64,000 nucleotides of DNA from Jutongia hominis (GCF_014384965.1 NZ_JACRSW010000027.1:124001-188000); one strand, 5' to 3'; positions 43,700 to 54,923 are shown, counted from the first letter of the stretch. Notes: generated by a model not told the origin, from the letters alone. Made by a program: numbers and translations.

Positions 43700-44707
43700 A
43701 TGAGTGAAAATATAAAAGTAGTAGTAGATGCGATGGGAGGAGACAATGCACCTGAAGTTACGGTAGAAGGTGCGGTCGAAGCATTAAAGGTATCGGATAA
43801 AATTTCTATTATCCTGACCGGACGTACCGAAGATATCAAAAAAGAATTACAAAAATATTCTTATGATGAAAGCCGCATTTCAATCGTGCAGGCAGATGAT
43901 GTGATCGGTTTTGATGAACCACCGGTTATGGCGATCCGTAAGAAGAAAAATTCTTCCATCGTTGTCGGATTGAATCTCGTAAAACGAGGAGAAGCGGATG
44001 CTTTTGTATCGGCAGGAAGTACCGGTGCAATCTTAGTTGGAGGCCAGTTTGTTGTGGGAAGGATCAAAGGAATTGAAAGAGCACCGTTAGCACCATTGAT
44101 CCCAACAGCAAAAGGCCCTTCATTATTGATTGACTGTGGAGCAAATGTGGATGCACGTCCTTCTCATTTGGTACAATTTGCAAAAATGGGTTCGATCTAT
44201 ATGGAGCATATTGTCGGCATTAAAAATCCAAGAGTAGCGATTGTAAATATTGGCGCAGAAGAAGAAAAAGGGAATATGTTAGTAAAGGAGACATATCCTT
44301 TATTAAAAGAATGCACAGATATTAATTTTGTAGGCAGTATTGAAGCAAGAGATATTCCAAACGGTGATGCAGATGTCATTGTTTGTGAAGCTTTTGTCGG
44401 AAATGTTATTTTGAAATTATATGAAGGTCTTTCCAATACATTGATGCATGAGATTAAAGCAGGTTTGATGTCGTCTCTTCGCAGCAAGATTGGTGGTCTT
44501 TTGATCAAACCGGCATTAAAGAAGGTTGTAAAAGGCTTTATCGGCGAAGATCAGGGTGGAGCACCATTATTAGGATTGAAAGGTCTTGTTGTGAAAGCAC
44601 ATGGAAGCTCTGGTGCAGATGATATTAAGAAAGCGATCATTCAGTGTATTCAGTTTAGTGAAGAAGAAATCAATGAAAAGATCAAGGAAAATATCATAAC
44701 AGATTAA
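43700..44707 (+). CDS. plsX: Phosphate acyltransferase PlsX
   Basis: A 335-residue peripheral membrane enzyme converting acyl-ACP to acyl phosphate, the first step in phospholipid synthesis. It starts with the typical VVVDAMGGDNAP, followed by VSAGSTGAILVGG, LIDCGANVDARP and GADDIKKAI near the end. ATG 43700 follows TGGAGG. Next come acp and rnc, the same order as in Bacillus except that fabD and fabG are missing. Confidence 0.95.
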   Translation: MSENIKVVVDAMGGDNAPEVTVEGAVEALKVSDKISIILTGRTEDIKKELQKYSYDESRISIVQADDVIGFDEPPVMAIRKKKNSSIVVGLNLVKRGEADAFVSAGSTGAILVGGQFVVGRIKGIERAPLAPLIPTAKGPSLLIDCGANVDARPSHLVQFAKMGSIYMEHIVGIKNPRVAIVNIGAEEEKGNMLVKETYPLLKECTDINFVGSIEARDIPNGDADVIVCEAFVGNVILKLYEGLSNTLMHEIKAGLMSSLRSKIGGLLIKPALKKVVKGFIGEDQGGAPLLGLKGLVVKAHGSSGADDIKKAIIQCIQFSEEEINEKIKENIITD

Positions 44708-44721
44708 GAAGGTGAATGCAT

Positions 44722-44955
44722 ATGGGATTTGAAAAGCTGCAAATGATCATATCAGAAGTGTTGGGGGTACAGGCGGAAGACGTTTTGCCGGAAATGTCAT
44801 TCGTTGATGATTTGGGTGCAGACTCACTTGAAATTTTTCAGATCATTATGGCAATTGAAGAAGAATTTGATGTTGTCATAGACGAAAATGCAATAGAAAT
44901 GATTGAAACTGTTGAGCAGGCTTATCAGGCAATCGGGCAAAGTGAAGATATCTAA
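44722..44955 (+). CDS. acpP: Acyl carrier protein
   Basis: A 77-residue acidic four-helix carrier. The phosphopantetheine serine is in DDLGADSLEIFQ. It hands acyl groups to PlsX and the fatty-acid enzymes. The start is ATG 44722, seven bases after AAGAAGGTG; an ATG at 44716 is too close to that site. The gene falls between plsX and rnc. The last helix (ETVEQAYQAI) is normal. Confidence 0.93.
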   Translation: MGFEKLQMIISEVLGVQAEDVLPEMSFVDDLGADSLEIFQIIMAIEEEFDVVIDENAIEMIETVEQAYQAIGQSEDI

Positions 44956-45072
44956 ACTTTTGTTACATTGTATGGGATAAGCAAAAAATGTATTTTGCAA
45001 GCCCTGTATGCGTTTTGAGTTCCGCAGACAGGGTATTGTTCGTTATAGAGAACACATGATATGAGGTGAATT

Positions 45073-45762
45073 ATGAAACAGGAAAAAAGAATGGAATTTG
45101 AAAAAAGAATCGGATATTCTTTTAAAGATCCGGAGCTGCTTGTGACTGCTTTGACACACAGTTCTTATTCAAATGAAATACGATTGAAAAAGCAGGAATG
45201 TAATGAACGACTGGAATTTTTAGGAGATGCAGTTTTAGAATTGATCTCTAGTGAGCAGATCTTTCGGAATCACCCGGATCAGCCGGAGGGAGATCTGACG
45301 CGTATCCGTGCAAGCTATGTATGTGAGCCGACACTTGCGTTATGTGCAAGAGAAATCTGCCTTGGAGACTATTTGCAATTAGGCAGGGGCGAAGACAGGA
45401 CGGGCGGAAGAGAAAGAGATTCTATTTTATCAGATGCAATGGAAGCGACGATCGGAGCGGTCTATATGGATGGAGGCTTTGAAAGTGCGCAGCGTTATGT
45501 AGAAGAATTTATCTTAAAAGATATTGAAAAGAAGTCCCTGTTTTATGACAGCAAGACTTATTTGCAGGAAATCGTGCAAAGGGATTTAAAGAAATTAGAA
45601 TATGTCTTATTGAAAGAAGAGGGCCCGGATCATAATAAATCCTTTGAAGTCGGTGTGCTTATTGATGGAAAACAGCTTACTACTGCTGTAGGACGAACGA
45701 AGAAAAAAGCGGAGCAGGCGGCTGCCTATGAAGCAATTCTGCTTTTGGAGGATAAGAAATAA
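45073..45762 (+). CDS. rnc: Ribonuclease III
   Basis: A 229-residue double-strand RNA endonuclease used in rRNA processing and RNA turnover. The catalytic signature NERLEFLGDAVLELISSE is followed by ILSDAMEATIGAVYMDGG with the second metal-binding glutamate, and a C-terminal dsRNA-binding domain (YLQEIVQRDLKK, KKKAEQAAAYEAI). ATG 45073 follows GAGGTGAA. The gap before it (44956-45072) has a small CCCTGT/ACAGGG stem at about 45002-45030 but no clear terminator. Confidence 0.95.
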   Translation: MKQEKRMEFEKRIGYSFKDPELLVTALTHSSYSNEIRLKKQECNERLEFLGDAVLELISSEQIFRNHPDQPEGDLTRIRASYVCEPTLALCAREICLGDYLQLGRGEDRTGGRERDSILSDAMEATIGAVYMDGGFESAQRYVEEFILKDIEKKSLFYDSKTYLQEIVQRDLKKLEYVLLKEEGPDHNKSFEVGVLIDGKQLTTAVGRTKKKAEQAAAYEAILLLEDKK

Positions 45763-45780
45763 AAGTAGAGGAGAACAAAG

Positions 45781-48700
45781 ATGTACTTAAAAAGTCTGGA
45801 GGTTCACGGTTTTAAATCATTTGCCAATAAAATGCTGTTTGAATTTCATAATGGGATCACTGCGATCGTTGGACCAAACGGAAGTGGAAAAAGTAACGTA
45901 GCAGATGCGGTCCGCTGGGTTCTTGGTGAGCAAAGTGCCAAGCAGCTTCGTGGTGCAAAGATGGAAGATGTCATTTTTGCCGGAACACAGCTTCGTAAAC
46001 CACAGGGGTTTGCCTATGTTGCGATTACGATCAGCAATGAAGATCATAAATTAAATGTGCCATATGAAGAAGTCAAGATCGCCCGGCGTGTATATCGTTC
46101 CGGTGAAAGCGAATATCTGTTAAATGGTGCTTCCTGCCGCTTGAGAGATGTACAGGAGCTTCTTTTTGATACCGGTATCGGTAAAGAGGGCTATTCGATC
46201 ATCGGACAGGGACAGATTGATAAGATTTTAAGTGGTAAACCGGAGGAAAGACGTGAGCTTTTTGATGAAGCTGCCGGAATCGTAAAATACAAGAAAAGAA
46301 AAGCAGCAGCAGAAAAGAATCTGGAAGAAGAGAGACAAAATCTTGTTCGTGTCGAGGATATCTTATCCGAATTAGAAAAACAGGTAGATCCGTTAAGGGA
46401 GCAATCGGAAAAAGCCAAGGAATATCTGGCTTATAGAGACGAACTTCGTAATCTGGATATCAATTTATATTTAGAAGAATATAACCGTATGCAGGAAGAA
46501 ATCAAAGAAGTCGAAAAGAAACAGGAAATTGCGGCAAAAGATCTCGAAGATGCCGGAAAAGAGTTAGATCAGACAAAAGAAGAATACCGCAAAGTAGAAG
46601 AAAAGTTAGAAGAATATAATAGAAAGATCGATCAGCACAAAGATCAGCTTACGACAGATAAGATGCTTCTGACACAGTCAGAAAGTGATATTAAGGTGTT
46701 GCAGGAACAGATCCATGCAGTCAGACAAAACAAAGAGCATACACATGATCTTGTAGACTCTTTGAATCAGAGATTAGAACGTGCAAGAAAAGAAAAAGAA
46801 GAGTATCTTGCACAAAAAGAAGAGTTAGAACAAAGCATCGCCTCATTACAGAGCAGTCAGCAGGCAATGGAAAAAGAAGCAGTAGAGCTGTCAGAACAGA
46901 TTAGAATCTTAGAAGATAAAATTGCAGAAAATAATAAAAAGAAGATCACATTTTTAAATGATAATACCAATGTAGTATCAGAACAGCAGCGTATGAAAAC
47001 GCTTTTAGAGCAGAATAATTTAGAAAAAGCGAAATTGACAAAACGCATTCTGGAGAACAAGTCAGAAGCGGCTGTTTTGACAGAAACATTAGAAAAAGAA
47101 AAGTCCGTTTATGATGATGTTACAAAGAAGCTTACTGAAATGGATAATATTTATCAGGAGCATCAAAGACAGCAGGAGCATTTAGACAGAGAAATGGACA
47201 ATTTAAGACGGGAACACCGTGATACGCAGCAACGTTATCATATGGAACATTCCCGTTTAGAATCATTGAGAAACCTAACCGAGCGTTATGACGGATTTGG
47301 TCAGAGTATTAAGCGTGTGATGGAGCAAAAAAAGCAATATCCGGGAATTATCGGTGTTGTCGCGGATATCATTCGTGTACAGAAAGAATATGAACTTGCA
47401 ATTGAGACTGCATTGGGTGGAAGTATCCAGAATATTGTTACTGACAATGAGCAGACAGCAAAAGCAATGATTGCACATTTAAAGAAAAACAAATATGGAC
47501 GAGCTACGTTTCTTCCTCTTACAAATATGCGGGCGAAACCTGTGAATCTGTCAGGTAATCTGATGGCAGAGCCGGGTGTGATCGGTATGGCATCTACTTT
47601 GGTATCCGGTGAAGAACGTTTCTCGAATCTGATTGAATATCTGCTTGGAAGATTTGTTGTTGTGGATCATATTGACCATGCGATTGCATTAGCAAAGAAA
47701 TATCATCATACGATCCGTATTGTGACAAAAGAAGGAGATCTGTTGAATCCCGGCGGTTCAATGTCCGGTGGTGCTTTCCGTAACAGTAACAATCTGCTAG
47801 GCCGCAGACGGGAAATGGAAGATCTTGAAAAACGTTCCGAAGAACTTAAAAAAGCGTTAAAAGAATTGTCTCTTGATATGACGCAAAAAGAAAAGCAGTC
47901 CGAAGAGATCGAAAAGAAGATGGCAGATCACAGAAATATCAGACAGGAGCTTAGTTTAAAGCAAAATACAGCCAGATTGCATTATGATCGTGCCAAAGAA
48001 GATCTGGAGAAAAATCAGGAAAAACTCGATCTGATCCAGATTGACAGTAACAGGATAGAAGAACGTAAGAATACACTGCATCAGGATATGGAAACAATCA
48101 ATCAGAAGATGCATTTGAATGAACAGGAACGACAGCACTGTGAAGAAGAAAATAAAAAATATAATCAGGAGTTAGAACAAAAGAAAGCATTATGGCAGGA
48201 AGAAAGTCAGAAAAAATCGTCTATGACATTGACGATGAACCAAAAGACGCAGTCGTGCCGGTTCTTGTGTGATAATATCGAACGTCTGGAACATTCGATG
48301 TCAGAACTGAACCGGGAATTAGAAGAGGTTGCCAGAAACGGAGAAGATGCTGACAGACAGGTGCTGCAAAAAGAACAGGAAATTCTTGCAAAAGAAAAGC
48401 AGATGGAAGACGAACGGGAAGAGATTTCTAAATTAAAAGTTCTGATCGAAGAAGTAACAAAAGAAAGAGATGCCTGTAACGAATTGCATAAAGGATTTTT
48501 TGCAAAACATGAAGAACTTGCAGAAAAGAAGAGTGCATTGGATCGCGAATGTTTCCGTTTGCATAACCAGGCAGAAAAGATTGCCGAGCGTCTTGACAGC
48601 CGGACAAACTATATGTGGGAGCAGTATGAACTGACCTATCATAAGGCAGAAGAGCTTCAGGTAAAAGTGGATGTATCATTTGCGGAAATGAAAAACCAGA

Positions 48701-49344
48701 TCAGCCGGTTAAAAAATCAGATGAAAGCCTTAGGAGATGTCAATATCAATGCAATCGAACAGTTTAAAGAGGTAGAAGAACGATACACTCTTTTGAATGG
48801 TCAGCATGATGATCTCGTGGAGGCTGCGGAGGTATTGGTCGGTATTATTGAAGAACTTGATACGGAGATGCGAAAGCAGTTTGAAATACAATTTGCTGAG
48901 ATACGTAAACGATTTGATCAGGTGTTTAAAGAGCTTTTTGGTGGTGGCCGCGGTACATTGGAATTAACGGAGGAAGAAGATATTCTGACTGCCGGAATCC
49001 GTATCGTAGCACAGCCGCCCGGAAAGAAATTACAAAATATGATGCAGCTTTCCGGTGGAGAAAAAGCATTGACAGCGATTGCATTACTTTTTGCAATACA
49101 AAGTTTAAAACCTTCTCCATTCTGTCTGTTAGATGAGATTGAGGCAGCACTGGATGATTCGAATGTAGACCGTTATGCGGAATATTTACATAAACTTACA
49201 AAAGATACACAGTTTATTGTGATCACACATCGTCGTGGTACGATGAATGCAGCAGATATCCTTTATGGTATTACGATGCAGGAAAAGGGCGTATCAACGT
49301 TAGTATCCGTCAATCTGTTGGATGAAAAAGAGATTGCCGATTAG
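45781..49344 (+). CDS. smc: Chromosome segregation protein SMC
   Basis: A 1187-residue ATPase of the condensin complex. Walker A is [16 protein letters not shown] near residues 32-47. Two long coiled coils (about 170-500 and 670-1015) flank the hinge (about 515-640, [25 protein letters not shown]). The C-terminal head has the signature [15 protein letters not shown] and Walker [12 protein letters not shown]. It dimerises and works with ScpA and ScpB to compact and separate chromosomes. It lies in the conserved rnc-smc-ftsY order. ATG 45781 follows AGAGGAG. Confidence 0.97.
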   Translation: MYLKSLEVHGFKSFANKMLFEFHNGITAIVGPNGSGKSNVADAVRWVLGEQSAKQLRGAKMEDVIFAGTQLRKPQGFAYVAITISNEDHKLNVPYEEVKIARRVYRSGESEYLLNGASCRLRDVQELLFDTGIGKEGYSIIGQGQIDKILSGKPEERRELFDEAAGIVKYKKRKAAAEKNLEEERQNLVRVEDILSELEKQVDPLREQSEKAKEYLAYRDELRNLDINLYLEEYNRMQEEIKEVEKKQEIAAKDLEDAGKELDQTKEEYRKVEEKLEEYNRKIDQHKDQLTTDKMLLTQSESDIKVLQEQIHAVRQNKEHTHDLVDSLNQRLERARKEKEEYLAQKEELEQSIASLQSSQQAMEKEAVELSEQIRILEDKIAENNKKKITFLNDNTNVVSEQQRMKTLLEQNNLEKAKLTKRILENKSEAAVLTETLEKEKSVYDDVTKKLTEMDNIYQEHQRQQEHLDREMDNLRREHRDTQQRYHMEHSRLESLRNLTERYDGFGQSIKRVMEQKKQYPGIIGVVADIIRVQKEYELAIETALGGSIQNIVTDNEQTAKAMIAHLKKNKYGRATFLPLTNMRAKPVNLSGNLMAEPGVIGMASTLVSGEERFSNLIEYLLGRFVVVDHIDHAIALAKKYHHTIRIVTKEGDLLNPGGSMSGGAFRNSNNLLGRRREMEDLEKRSEELKKALKELSLDMTQKEKQSEEIEKKMADHRNIRQELSLKQNTARLHYDRAKEDLEKNQEKLDLIQIDSNRIEERKNTLHQDMETINQKMHLNEQERQHCEEENKKYNQELEQKKALWQEESQKKSSMTLTMNQKTQSCRFLCDNIERLEHSMSELNRELEEVARNGEDADRQVLQKEQEILAKEKQMEDEREEISKLKVLIEEVTKERDACNELHKGFFAKHEELAEKKSALDRECFRLHNQAEKIAERLDSRTNYMWEQYELTYHKAEELQVKVDVSFAEMKNQISRLKNQMKALGDVNINAIEQFKEVEERYTLLNGQHDDLVEAAEVLVGIIEELDTEMRKQFEIQFAEIRKRFDQVFKELFGGGRGTLELTEEEDILTAGIRIVAQPPGKKLQNMMQLSGGEKALTAIALLFAIQSLKPSPFCLLDEIEAALDDSNVDRYAEYLHKLTKDTQFIVITHRRGTMNAADILYGITMQEKGVSTLVSVNLLDEKEIAD

Positions 49345-49356
49345 AGGAGGAAAGAG

Positions 49357-50295
49357 ATGAGCGAGAAAAAAGGTTTTTTGGGTAAACTGATCAGTGGCCT
49401 GACTAAGACAAGAGATAATTTAAAATCAGGAATTGATTCTATTTTCAGTGGTTTTTCTGAAATTGATGAAGATTTTTATGAAGAATTAGAAGAAGTATTG
49501 ATCATGGCAGATATCGGAGTAGCTACAACAGAAAAGATCATTGATGATCTGAGAGAAAAGGTCAAAGAACAAAAGATCAAAGAAATTTCCGTATGCAGAG
49601 AGCTTTTGATCCGTTCGATCAAAGAGCAGATGCGTGTAGAAGAGACTGCCTATGAGTTTGAGCATGAAAAATCAGTTGTTTTACTGATTGGTGTCAATGG
49701 TGTCGGCAAGACAACTTCTGTTGGCAAGTTAGCCGGACAGTTAAAAGCACAGGGAAAGAAAGTTATTCTTGCCGCAGCGGATACATTCCGTGCTGCTGCG
49801 ATCGAACAGCTCACAGAATGGTCAAACCGTGCCAATGTGGAATTGATTGCAGGACAGGAAGGCGGTGATCCGGCAGCAGTTGTTTATGATGCAGTCAACG
49901 CAGCAAAAGCAAGAAAAGCAGATGTATTGATCTGTGACACAGCGGGAAGACTTCATAATAAGAAGAATCTGATGGAAGAACTTCGTAAGATCAACCGGAT
50001 CATTGACAGAGAATATCCTGAGGCACATAGAGAGACACTCGTTGTCTTGGATGGTACAACAGGACAGAATGCTTTAGCACAGGCAAAGCAGTTTGGTGAA
50101 GTAGCCGACATCACAGGTATTATCTTGACAAAGCTTGATGGAACAGCCAAAGGCGGCATTGCAATCGCTATTCAGTCAGAGATGCATATTCCGGTGAAAT
50201 ATATCGGAATCGGTGAAAAGATTGAAGATTTGCAAAAATTTGATGCGGATGCTTTTGTAGATGCACTCTTTACAACATCAGAGCATATGGAGTAA
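49357..50295 (+). CDS. ftsY: Signal recognition particle receptor FtsY
   Basis: A 312-residue SRP GTPase that docks the signal recognition particle at the membrane. The short charged A region is followed by the N domain and the G domain with GVNGVGKTTSVGKLAG, DTFRAAAIEQL, CDTAGRLHNK and TKLDGTAKGG. ATG 49357 follows AGAGGAGG, 12 bases after smc. It closes the rnc operon. Confidence 0.96.
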   Translation: MSEKKGFLGKLISGLTKTRDNLKSGIDSIFSGFSEIDEDFYEELEEVLIMADIGVATTEKIIDDLREKVKEQKIKEISVCRELLIRSIKEQMRVEETAYEFEHEKSVVLLIGVNGVGKTTSVGKLAGQLKAQGKKVILAAADTFRAAAIEQLTEWSNRANVELIAGQEGGDPAAVVYDAVNAAKARKADVLICDTAGRLHNKKNLMEELRKINRIIDREYPEAHRETLVVLDGTTGQNALAQAKQFGEVADITGIILTKLDGTAKGGIAIAIQSEMHIPVKYIGIGEKIEDLQKFDADAFVDALFTTSEHME

Positions 50296-50365
50296 AATAA
50301 AAGATAACTGTTTTCAAAACCACATGGTAAAAAGGGGATGACGGAAGGATCAGAAAGCGGACAGG

Positions 50366-50394
50366 TTTACAGATCCACTGTTTTCCTATATATT
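50366..50394 (+). promoter_or_regulatory. Possible promoter of the threonine dehydratase gene
   Basis: TTTACA at 50366-50371 and TATATT at 50389-50394 with a 17-base spacer, 35 bases before the start codon. I saw no T-box specifier hairpin in the 134-base gap. Confidence 0.45.
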
Positions 50395-50429
50395 AGATAT
50401 GATAGAATGGTCAGAATGGAGGAAACCAT

Positions 50430-51650
50430 ATGTTGACATTAGAAAAATTTGAGGAAGCTTCTGAAAAAGTAAAAGAAGTGGTATTACCTACCAATCTTAT
50501 TTATAGTGAATACTTTTCGGCACAGACCGGAAATAAAGTATATTTAAAACCGGAAAATATGCAATATACAGGTGCTTATAAAGTAAGAGGTGCTTACTAT
50601 AAAATCAGCACATTGAGCGAAGAAGAGAGAAAGAAAGGTCTGATCACAGCATCTGCGGGAAACCACGCACAGGGTGTTGCTTACGCAGCAAAGATCTATG
50701 GTGTGCCGGCTACGATCGTTATGCCAACAACCACTCCTTTGATCAAAGTAAACCGTACAAAGAGCTATGGAGCAGAAGTGGTTTTATATGGCAATGTGTA
50801 TGATGAAGCATGCCAGTATGCGTTAAAACTTGCAAAAGAAAAAGGTCTTACCTTTGTGCATCCGTTTAACGACGAGACAGTAGCAACCGGACAGGGAACA
50901 ATCGCAATGGAGATCTTTAAAGAATTGCCGACAGTAGATATTATTTTAGTACCGATCGGTGGTGGCGGACTTGCAGCCGGAGTGTCAACGCTTGCGAAAC
51001 TGTTAAATCCGAATATCAAAGTGATCGGTGTAGAACCGGCAGGAGCAAGCTGTATGAAGGCTTCTTTAGAGAAAGGCGAAGTTGTAACCTTACCGGAAGT
51101 CAATACAATCGCTGACGGTACGGCAGTAAAAACACCGGGAGATATTGTGTTCCCATATATTCAGAAGAACATTGATGATATCATTCAGATCGAAGACCAG
51201 GAATTGATCGTCAATTTCCTTGATATCATGGAAAATCATAAAATGTTAGTTGAAAATTCAGGTTTGCTGACTGTAGCAGCATTAAAACATCTGGATTGTA
51301 AAAACAAGAAAGTTGTATCGATCTTAAGTGGCGGTAACATGGACATTATCACATTATCATCTGTTGTACAGCATGGACTGATCCAGAGAGGAAGAGTCTT
51401 TACCGTATCGGTACAGCTTCCTGACAGACCGGGTGAGTTAGGTAAAGTGGCAAATGTCATTGCCGAAATGAAAGGTAATGTGATCCGTTTAGAGCATAAC
51501 CAGTTTGTAAGCATTAACCGAAATGCAGCAGTAGAACTTCGCATTACAATGGAAGCATTTGGGCAGAATCACAAAAAAGAGATTATCGACCGCTTGAAAA
51601 AAGAAGGCTATACTCCGAAGGAGGAAAGTCCTACAGGAATTTATGAATAG
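50430..51650 (+). CDS. ilvA: Threonine ammonia-lyase
   Basis: A 406-residue PLP enzyme turning threonine into 2-oxobutyrate and ammonia. The PLP lysine is in TGAYKVRGAYYK; SAGNHAQGVAYA and VPIGGGGLAAGVS are the other cofactor motifs. The last 75 residues form one ACT domain (VSVQLPDRPGELGKVANVIAEM). The single short ACT-like end resembles the TdcB-like and clostridial group more than the long E. coli IlvA, so it could serve catabolism or isoleucine synthesis. ATG 50430 follows TGGAGG. It stands between ftsY and the his operon. Confidence 0.92.
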   Translation: MLTLEKFEEASEKVKEVVLPTNLIYSEYFSAQTGNKVYLKPENMQYTGAYKVRGAYYKISTLSEEERKKGLITASAGNHAQGVAYAAKIYGVPATIVMPTTTPLIKVNRTKSYGAEVVLYGNVYDEACQYALKLAKEKGLTFVHPFNDETVATGQGTIAMEIFKELPTVDIILVPIGGGGLAAGVSTLAKLLNPNIKVIGVEPAGASCMKASLEKGEVVTLPEVNTIADGTAVKTPGDIVFPYIQKNIDDIIQIEDQELIVNFLDIMENHKMLVENSGLLTVAALKHLDCKNKKVVSILSGGNMDIITLSSVVQHGLIQRGRVFTVSVQLPDRPGELGKVANVIAEMKGNVIRLEHNQFVSINRNAAVELRITMEAFGQNHKKEIIDRLKKEGYTPKEESPTGIYE

Positions 51651-51685
51651 CCGGTTGATACATCCAAAGGAGGAGCATAAATACT

Positions 51686-52951
51686 ATGAATCAGATCAGA
51701 GATGAGTTTCAGGAAAACATGGAAGGACAGGAATTACTGCACACGCCCGGTGGGGTCCGTGATGTGTATGGAAGAGAATGTGCCAGAAAAATGCATGTCA
51801 AGAAAGAAGTCCATCATATCTTAAAGACACATGGTTTTCAGGATATTGAGACACCGGCTTTTGAATACTTTGATATCTTTAGCAAAGAACGTGGTACAGT
51901 ACAGTCAAGAGAAATGTTTAAATTCTTTGACCGTGGCAATAACACATTGGTTTTAAGACCGGATGTCACACCTTCTATTGCACGCTGTGTTGCAAAATAC
52001 TGGCGTGACGAAACAATGCCGATCCGTTTATGTTATACCGGAAAGACATTTGTTAATACGCCGCCGTATAAGGGAAAGCTTCAGGAAGTGACACAGGTTG
52101 GTGCAGAATGTTTTCATGATGATACATCGGATACTGATGCTGAAATGATCGCTATGACGGTGGAGTGCTTAAAGCAATGCGGATTAAAAGAATTTCAGTT
52201 GGAAGTCGGTCATGCCGATCTTTTCCGTGGCCTGGTAGAAGAAGCCGGCATTTCACAGTCAGAAGCACAGGAACTCCGGGAACTGATTGTAAGTAAGAAC
52301 TTTTTTGGTGCACAGGAATTTGTAGGACGTCTGGAAGTCGCTGATTCTTTAAAAGAAATCTTTGAAAAGCTCCCTGAATTGTTAGGAGACTTGACAGAAT
52401 GTGTTCAATTTGTCAAGGAACGTACAAAGAATGAACGCGTTTTACAGGCGTTGGAACGTTTACAAAAAGTAGAAGAAATTTTAGGCTGTTATGGTTGTCT
52501 GGATTATGTAACCGTTGACTTTAGTATGTTAAGCCAGTACAGCTATTATACCGGTGTGATCTTTAGAGCATATACATATGGAAATGGCGAAGCATTGGCA
52601 ACCGGTGGACGATATGACGGACTGGTGCAGCAATTTGGTAAAAAAGCTTCGGCAATCGGTCTTGCAATCGTGATCGATCAGTTGATGTTAGCGTTGACAA
52701 GACAAAATCTTTTTGAAGATACCACGCTTGGAGGCGGTATTTTATTGTATCCACAGTCGTTACGTAAAGAAGCAATCGGACTTGCACAGAAATATCGCAA
52801 GGAAGGAAGATGCATTCAGATGCTTCGAAAGGCTTCTGCAAAAAGCGTAGAAGAATATTTAGAATATGCAAAAAGAGCTGATGTGGAAGAATTGATCTAT
52901 CTGGAAGCGGTAAATAAAGTGGAGACCTATACAATAAAAGGCAACAAATAA
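51686..52951 (+). CDS. hisZ: ATP phosphoribosyltransferase regulatory subunit
   Basis: A 421-residue protein related to the catalytic core of histidyl-tRNA synthetase, lacking the anticodon-binding domain. It pairs with the short HisG encoded next door to form an active ATP phosphoribosyltransferase. Class-II-like motifs appear as DIETPAFEYFDIF, TLVLRPDVTPSIAR and SYYTGVIFRAYTYG with ATGGRYDGL. ATG 51686 follows AAAGGAGGAG. It is the first gene of the his cluster; no leader attenuator was seen. Confidence 0.94.
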   Translation: MNQIRDEFQENMEGQELLHTPGGVRDVYGRECARKMHVKKEVHHILKTHGFQDIETPAFEYFDIFSKERGTVQSREMFKFFDRGNNTLVLRPDVTPSIARCVAKYWRDETMPIRLCYTGKTFVNTPPYKGKLQEVTQVGAECFHDDTSDTDAEMIAMTVECLKQCGLKEFQLEVGHADLFRGLVEEAGISQSEAQELRELIVSKNFFGAQEFVGRLEVADSLKEIFEKLPELLGDLTECVQFVKERTKNERVLQALERLQKVEEILGCYGCLDYVTVDFSMLSQYSYYTGVIFRAYTYGNGEALATGGRYDGLVQQFGKKASAIGLAIVIDQLMLALTRQNLFEDTTLGGGILLYPQSLRKEAIGLAQKYRKEGRCIQMLRKASAKSVEEYLEYAKRADVEELIYLEAVNKVETYTIKGNK

Positions 52952-52966
52952 GAATGGAGATTACGT

Positions 52967-53608
52967 ATGAAATATATAACATTCGCTTTAGCAAAGGGAC
53001 GTTTAGCAAAGCAGACGCTTGCATTATTAGAACAGATCGGTATTACCTGTGAAGAAATGAAAGATGAAAAGACCAGAAAGCTGATCTTTGTCAATAAAGA
53101 ACTTGGATTTAAGTTTTTCTTGTCAAAAGCCAGTGATGTACCGACTTATGTAGAGCTTGGTGCGGCAGATATCGGTGTCGTGGGAAAAGATACGATCTTA
53201 GAAGCCGGAAGAAAGCTTTATGAAGTATTGGATCTGAATTGTGGAAAGTGCCGTATGTGTGTAGCAGGGCCGGCAAGTGCCAAAGAGCAGTTAAACAACG
53301 GATCACTGATCCGTGTGGCAAGTAAATATCCAAGCATTGCAAAAGACTATTTTTATAATAAAAAACATCAGACCGTCGAGATCATTAAACTAAACGGATC
53401 TGTGGAATTAGCACCGATCGTCGGACTTTCAGAAGTGATCGTGGATATTGTAGAGACCGGTTCCACATTAAGAGAGAATGGACTCGAAGTGTTAGAAGAA
53501 ATTTGCCCATTATCTGCAAGAGTTGTTGTTAATGAAGTGAGCATGAAGATGCAGCATGAGCGCATCACAAAGCTTTTGAAAGACTTAAAGAAAGTGATTC
53601 CGGAATAG
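52967..53608 (+). CDS. hisG: ATP phosphoribosyltransferase, short form
   Basis: A 213-residue catalytic subunit joining ATP and PRPP, the first step of histidine synthesis. It has the short-form layout without the C-terminal regulatory domain, consistent with the HisZ gene beside it. Motifs include ITFALAKGRLAKQTL, GAADIGVVGKDTI and the PRPP site GLSEVIVDIVETGSTLREN. ATG 52967 follows AATGGAG, 15 bases after hisZ. Confidence 0.95.
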   Translation: MKYITFALAKGRLAKQTLALLEQIGITCEEMKDEKTRKLIFVNKELGFKFFLSKASDVPTYVELGAADIGVVGKDTILEAGRKLYEVLDLNCGKCRMCVAGPASAKEQLNNGSLIRVASKYPSIAKDYFYNKKHQTVEIIKLNGSVELAPIVGLSEVIVDIVETGSTLRENGLEVLEEICPLSARVVVNEVSMKMQHERITKLLKDLKKVIPE

Positions 53609-53630
53609 AAGATAAGGGGGAACAAAGGAT

Positions 53631-54923
53631 ATGAGAATTGTAAAATTAACAGAAACTGAAAAGGCCGGTATTTTGGAAAATCTCTTAAAGAGAAGTCCAA
53701 ACCAGTATGGAAAGTTTGAAGCAACGGTCAATGAGATCTTAGAAAATGTCAAGAAAAATAAAGACAAGGCACTGTTTGAATACACAAAGAAATTTGATGG
53801 TGTTGATATTACAACTAAGACATTCCGTGTAACAAAAGAAGAGATTAAAGAAGCTTATACAAAAGTGGATGAGCATTTGATTGAAGTGATTCGCAAAGCA
53901 ATCGTTAATATCAAAGCATATCATGAAAAACAGGTTCGTTACAGCTGGTTTGACAGTAAGCCTGACGGTACATTGCTTGGTCAGAAGATTACAGCATTAG
54001 AGCGTGTCGGTGTCTATGTTCCTGGTGGAAAAGCAGTTTATCCGTCTTCTGTATTAATGAATATTATTCCGGCAAAAGTAGCAGGTGTTGACCGCATTGT
54101 GATGACAACACCGCCCGGAAAAGACGGTAAGGTTTATCCGATCACTTTAGTTGCTGCAAATGAAGCTGGAGTGGATGAAGTCTATAAAGTTGGTGGTGCC
54201 CAGGCAATCGGTGCTTTGGCATATGGTACAGAGAGTATTAAAAAAGTAGATAAGATCGTAGGACCGGGTAATATTTTTGTTGCTCTTGCCAAAAAAGCAG
54301 TCTATGGTCATGTCAGCATTGATTCGATCGCAGGTCCGAGTGAGATTTTAGTTCTTGCAGATGAAACAGCAAATCCGCGTTATGTTGCAGCCGATCTGTT
54401 ATCACAGGCAGAGCATGATGAGATGGCATCCGCGATCTTAGTTACAACAAGCGAAGAACTCGCAAAGAAGGTATCCGACGAGGTGGACGGCTTTGTCAAG
54501 GTGCTTTCAAGAAGTGAGATTATTCAGAAATCATTGGATGCCTATGGTTATATTTTAGTAGCAAAAGATATGGAAGAAGCGATCGACACCGCAAATGAGA
54601 TTGCATCGGAACATTTAGAGATCGTTACAAAGAACCCGTTTGATACGATGACACGTATCCGTAATGCAGGTGCAATCTTCCTTGGAGAATACAGCAGTGA
54701 ACCGCTTGGCGATTACTTTGCCGGTCCAAACCATGTACTTCCAACCAATGGTACCGCAAAATTCTTCTCACCGCTTTCTGTGGATGACTTTATTAAGAAA
54801 TCAAGTATCATTTCTTATTCGAGAGAAGCATTGGAACTTATTCATCAGGATATTGAAGATTTTGCGACAGCAGAAAAGCTGACAGCACATGCTAATTCGA
54901 TCGCTGTCCGTTTTGAAAAATAA
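53631..54923 (+). CDS. hisD: Histidinol dehydrogenase
   Basis: A 430-residue zinc enzyme oxidising histidinol to histidine in two NAD-dependent steps. Signatures are ALERVGVYVPGGKAVYPSSV, VGGAQAIGALAYGTES, DSIAGPSEILVLAD and the zinc and catalytic part LLSQAEHDEMA. Near the end is GPNHVLPTNGTA. ATG 53631 follows AAGGGGGAACAAAGG. Confidence 0.96.
   Translation: MRIVKLTETEKAGILENLLKRSPNQYGKFEATVNEILENVKKNKDKALFEYTKKFDGVDITTKTFRVTKEEIKEAYTKVDEHLIEVIRKAIVNIKAYHEKQVRYSWFDSKPDGTLLGQKITALERVGVYVPGGKAVYPSSVLMNIIPAKVAGVDRIVMTTPPGKDGKVYPITLVAANEAGVDEVYKVGGAQAIGALAYGTESIKKVDKIVGPGNIFVALAKKAVYGHVSIDSIAGPSEILVLADETANPRYVAADLLSQAEHDEMASAILVTTSEELAKKVSDEVDGFVKVLSRSEIIQKSLDAYGYILVAKDMEEAIDTANEIASEHLEIVTKNPFDTMTRIRNAGAIFLGEYSSEPLGDYFAGPNHVLPTNGTAKFFSPLSVDDFIKKSSIISYSREALELIHQDIEDFATAEKLTAHANSIAVRFEK

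Noticed and set aside
50296..51685. T-box leaders before the threonine dehydratase or his genes
   Set aside because: No AGGGTGG-type T-box sequence or specifier hairpin was visible, and the gaps are too short.
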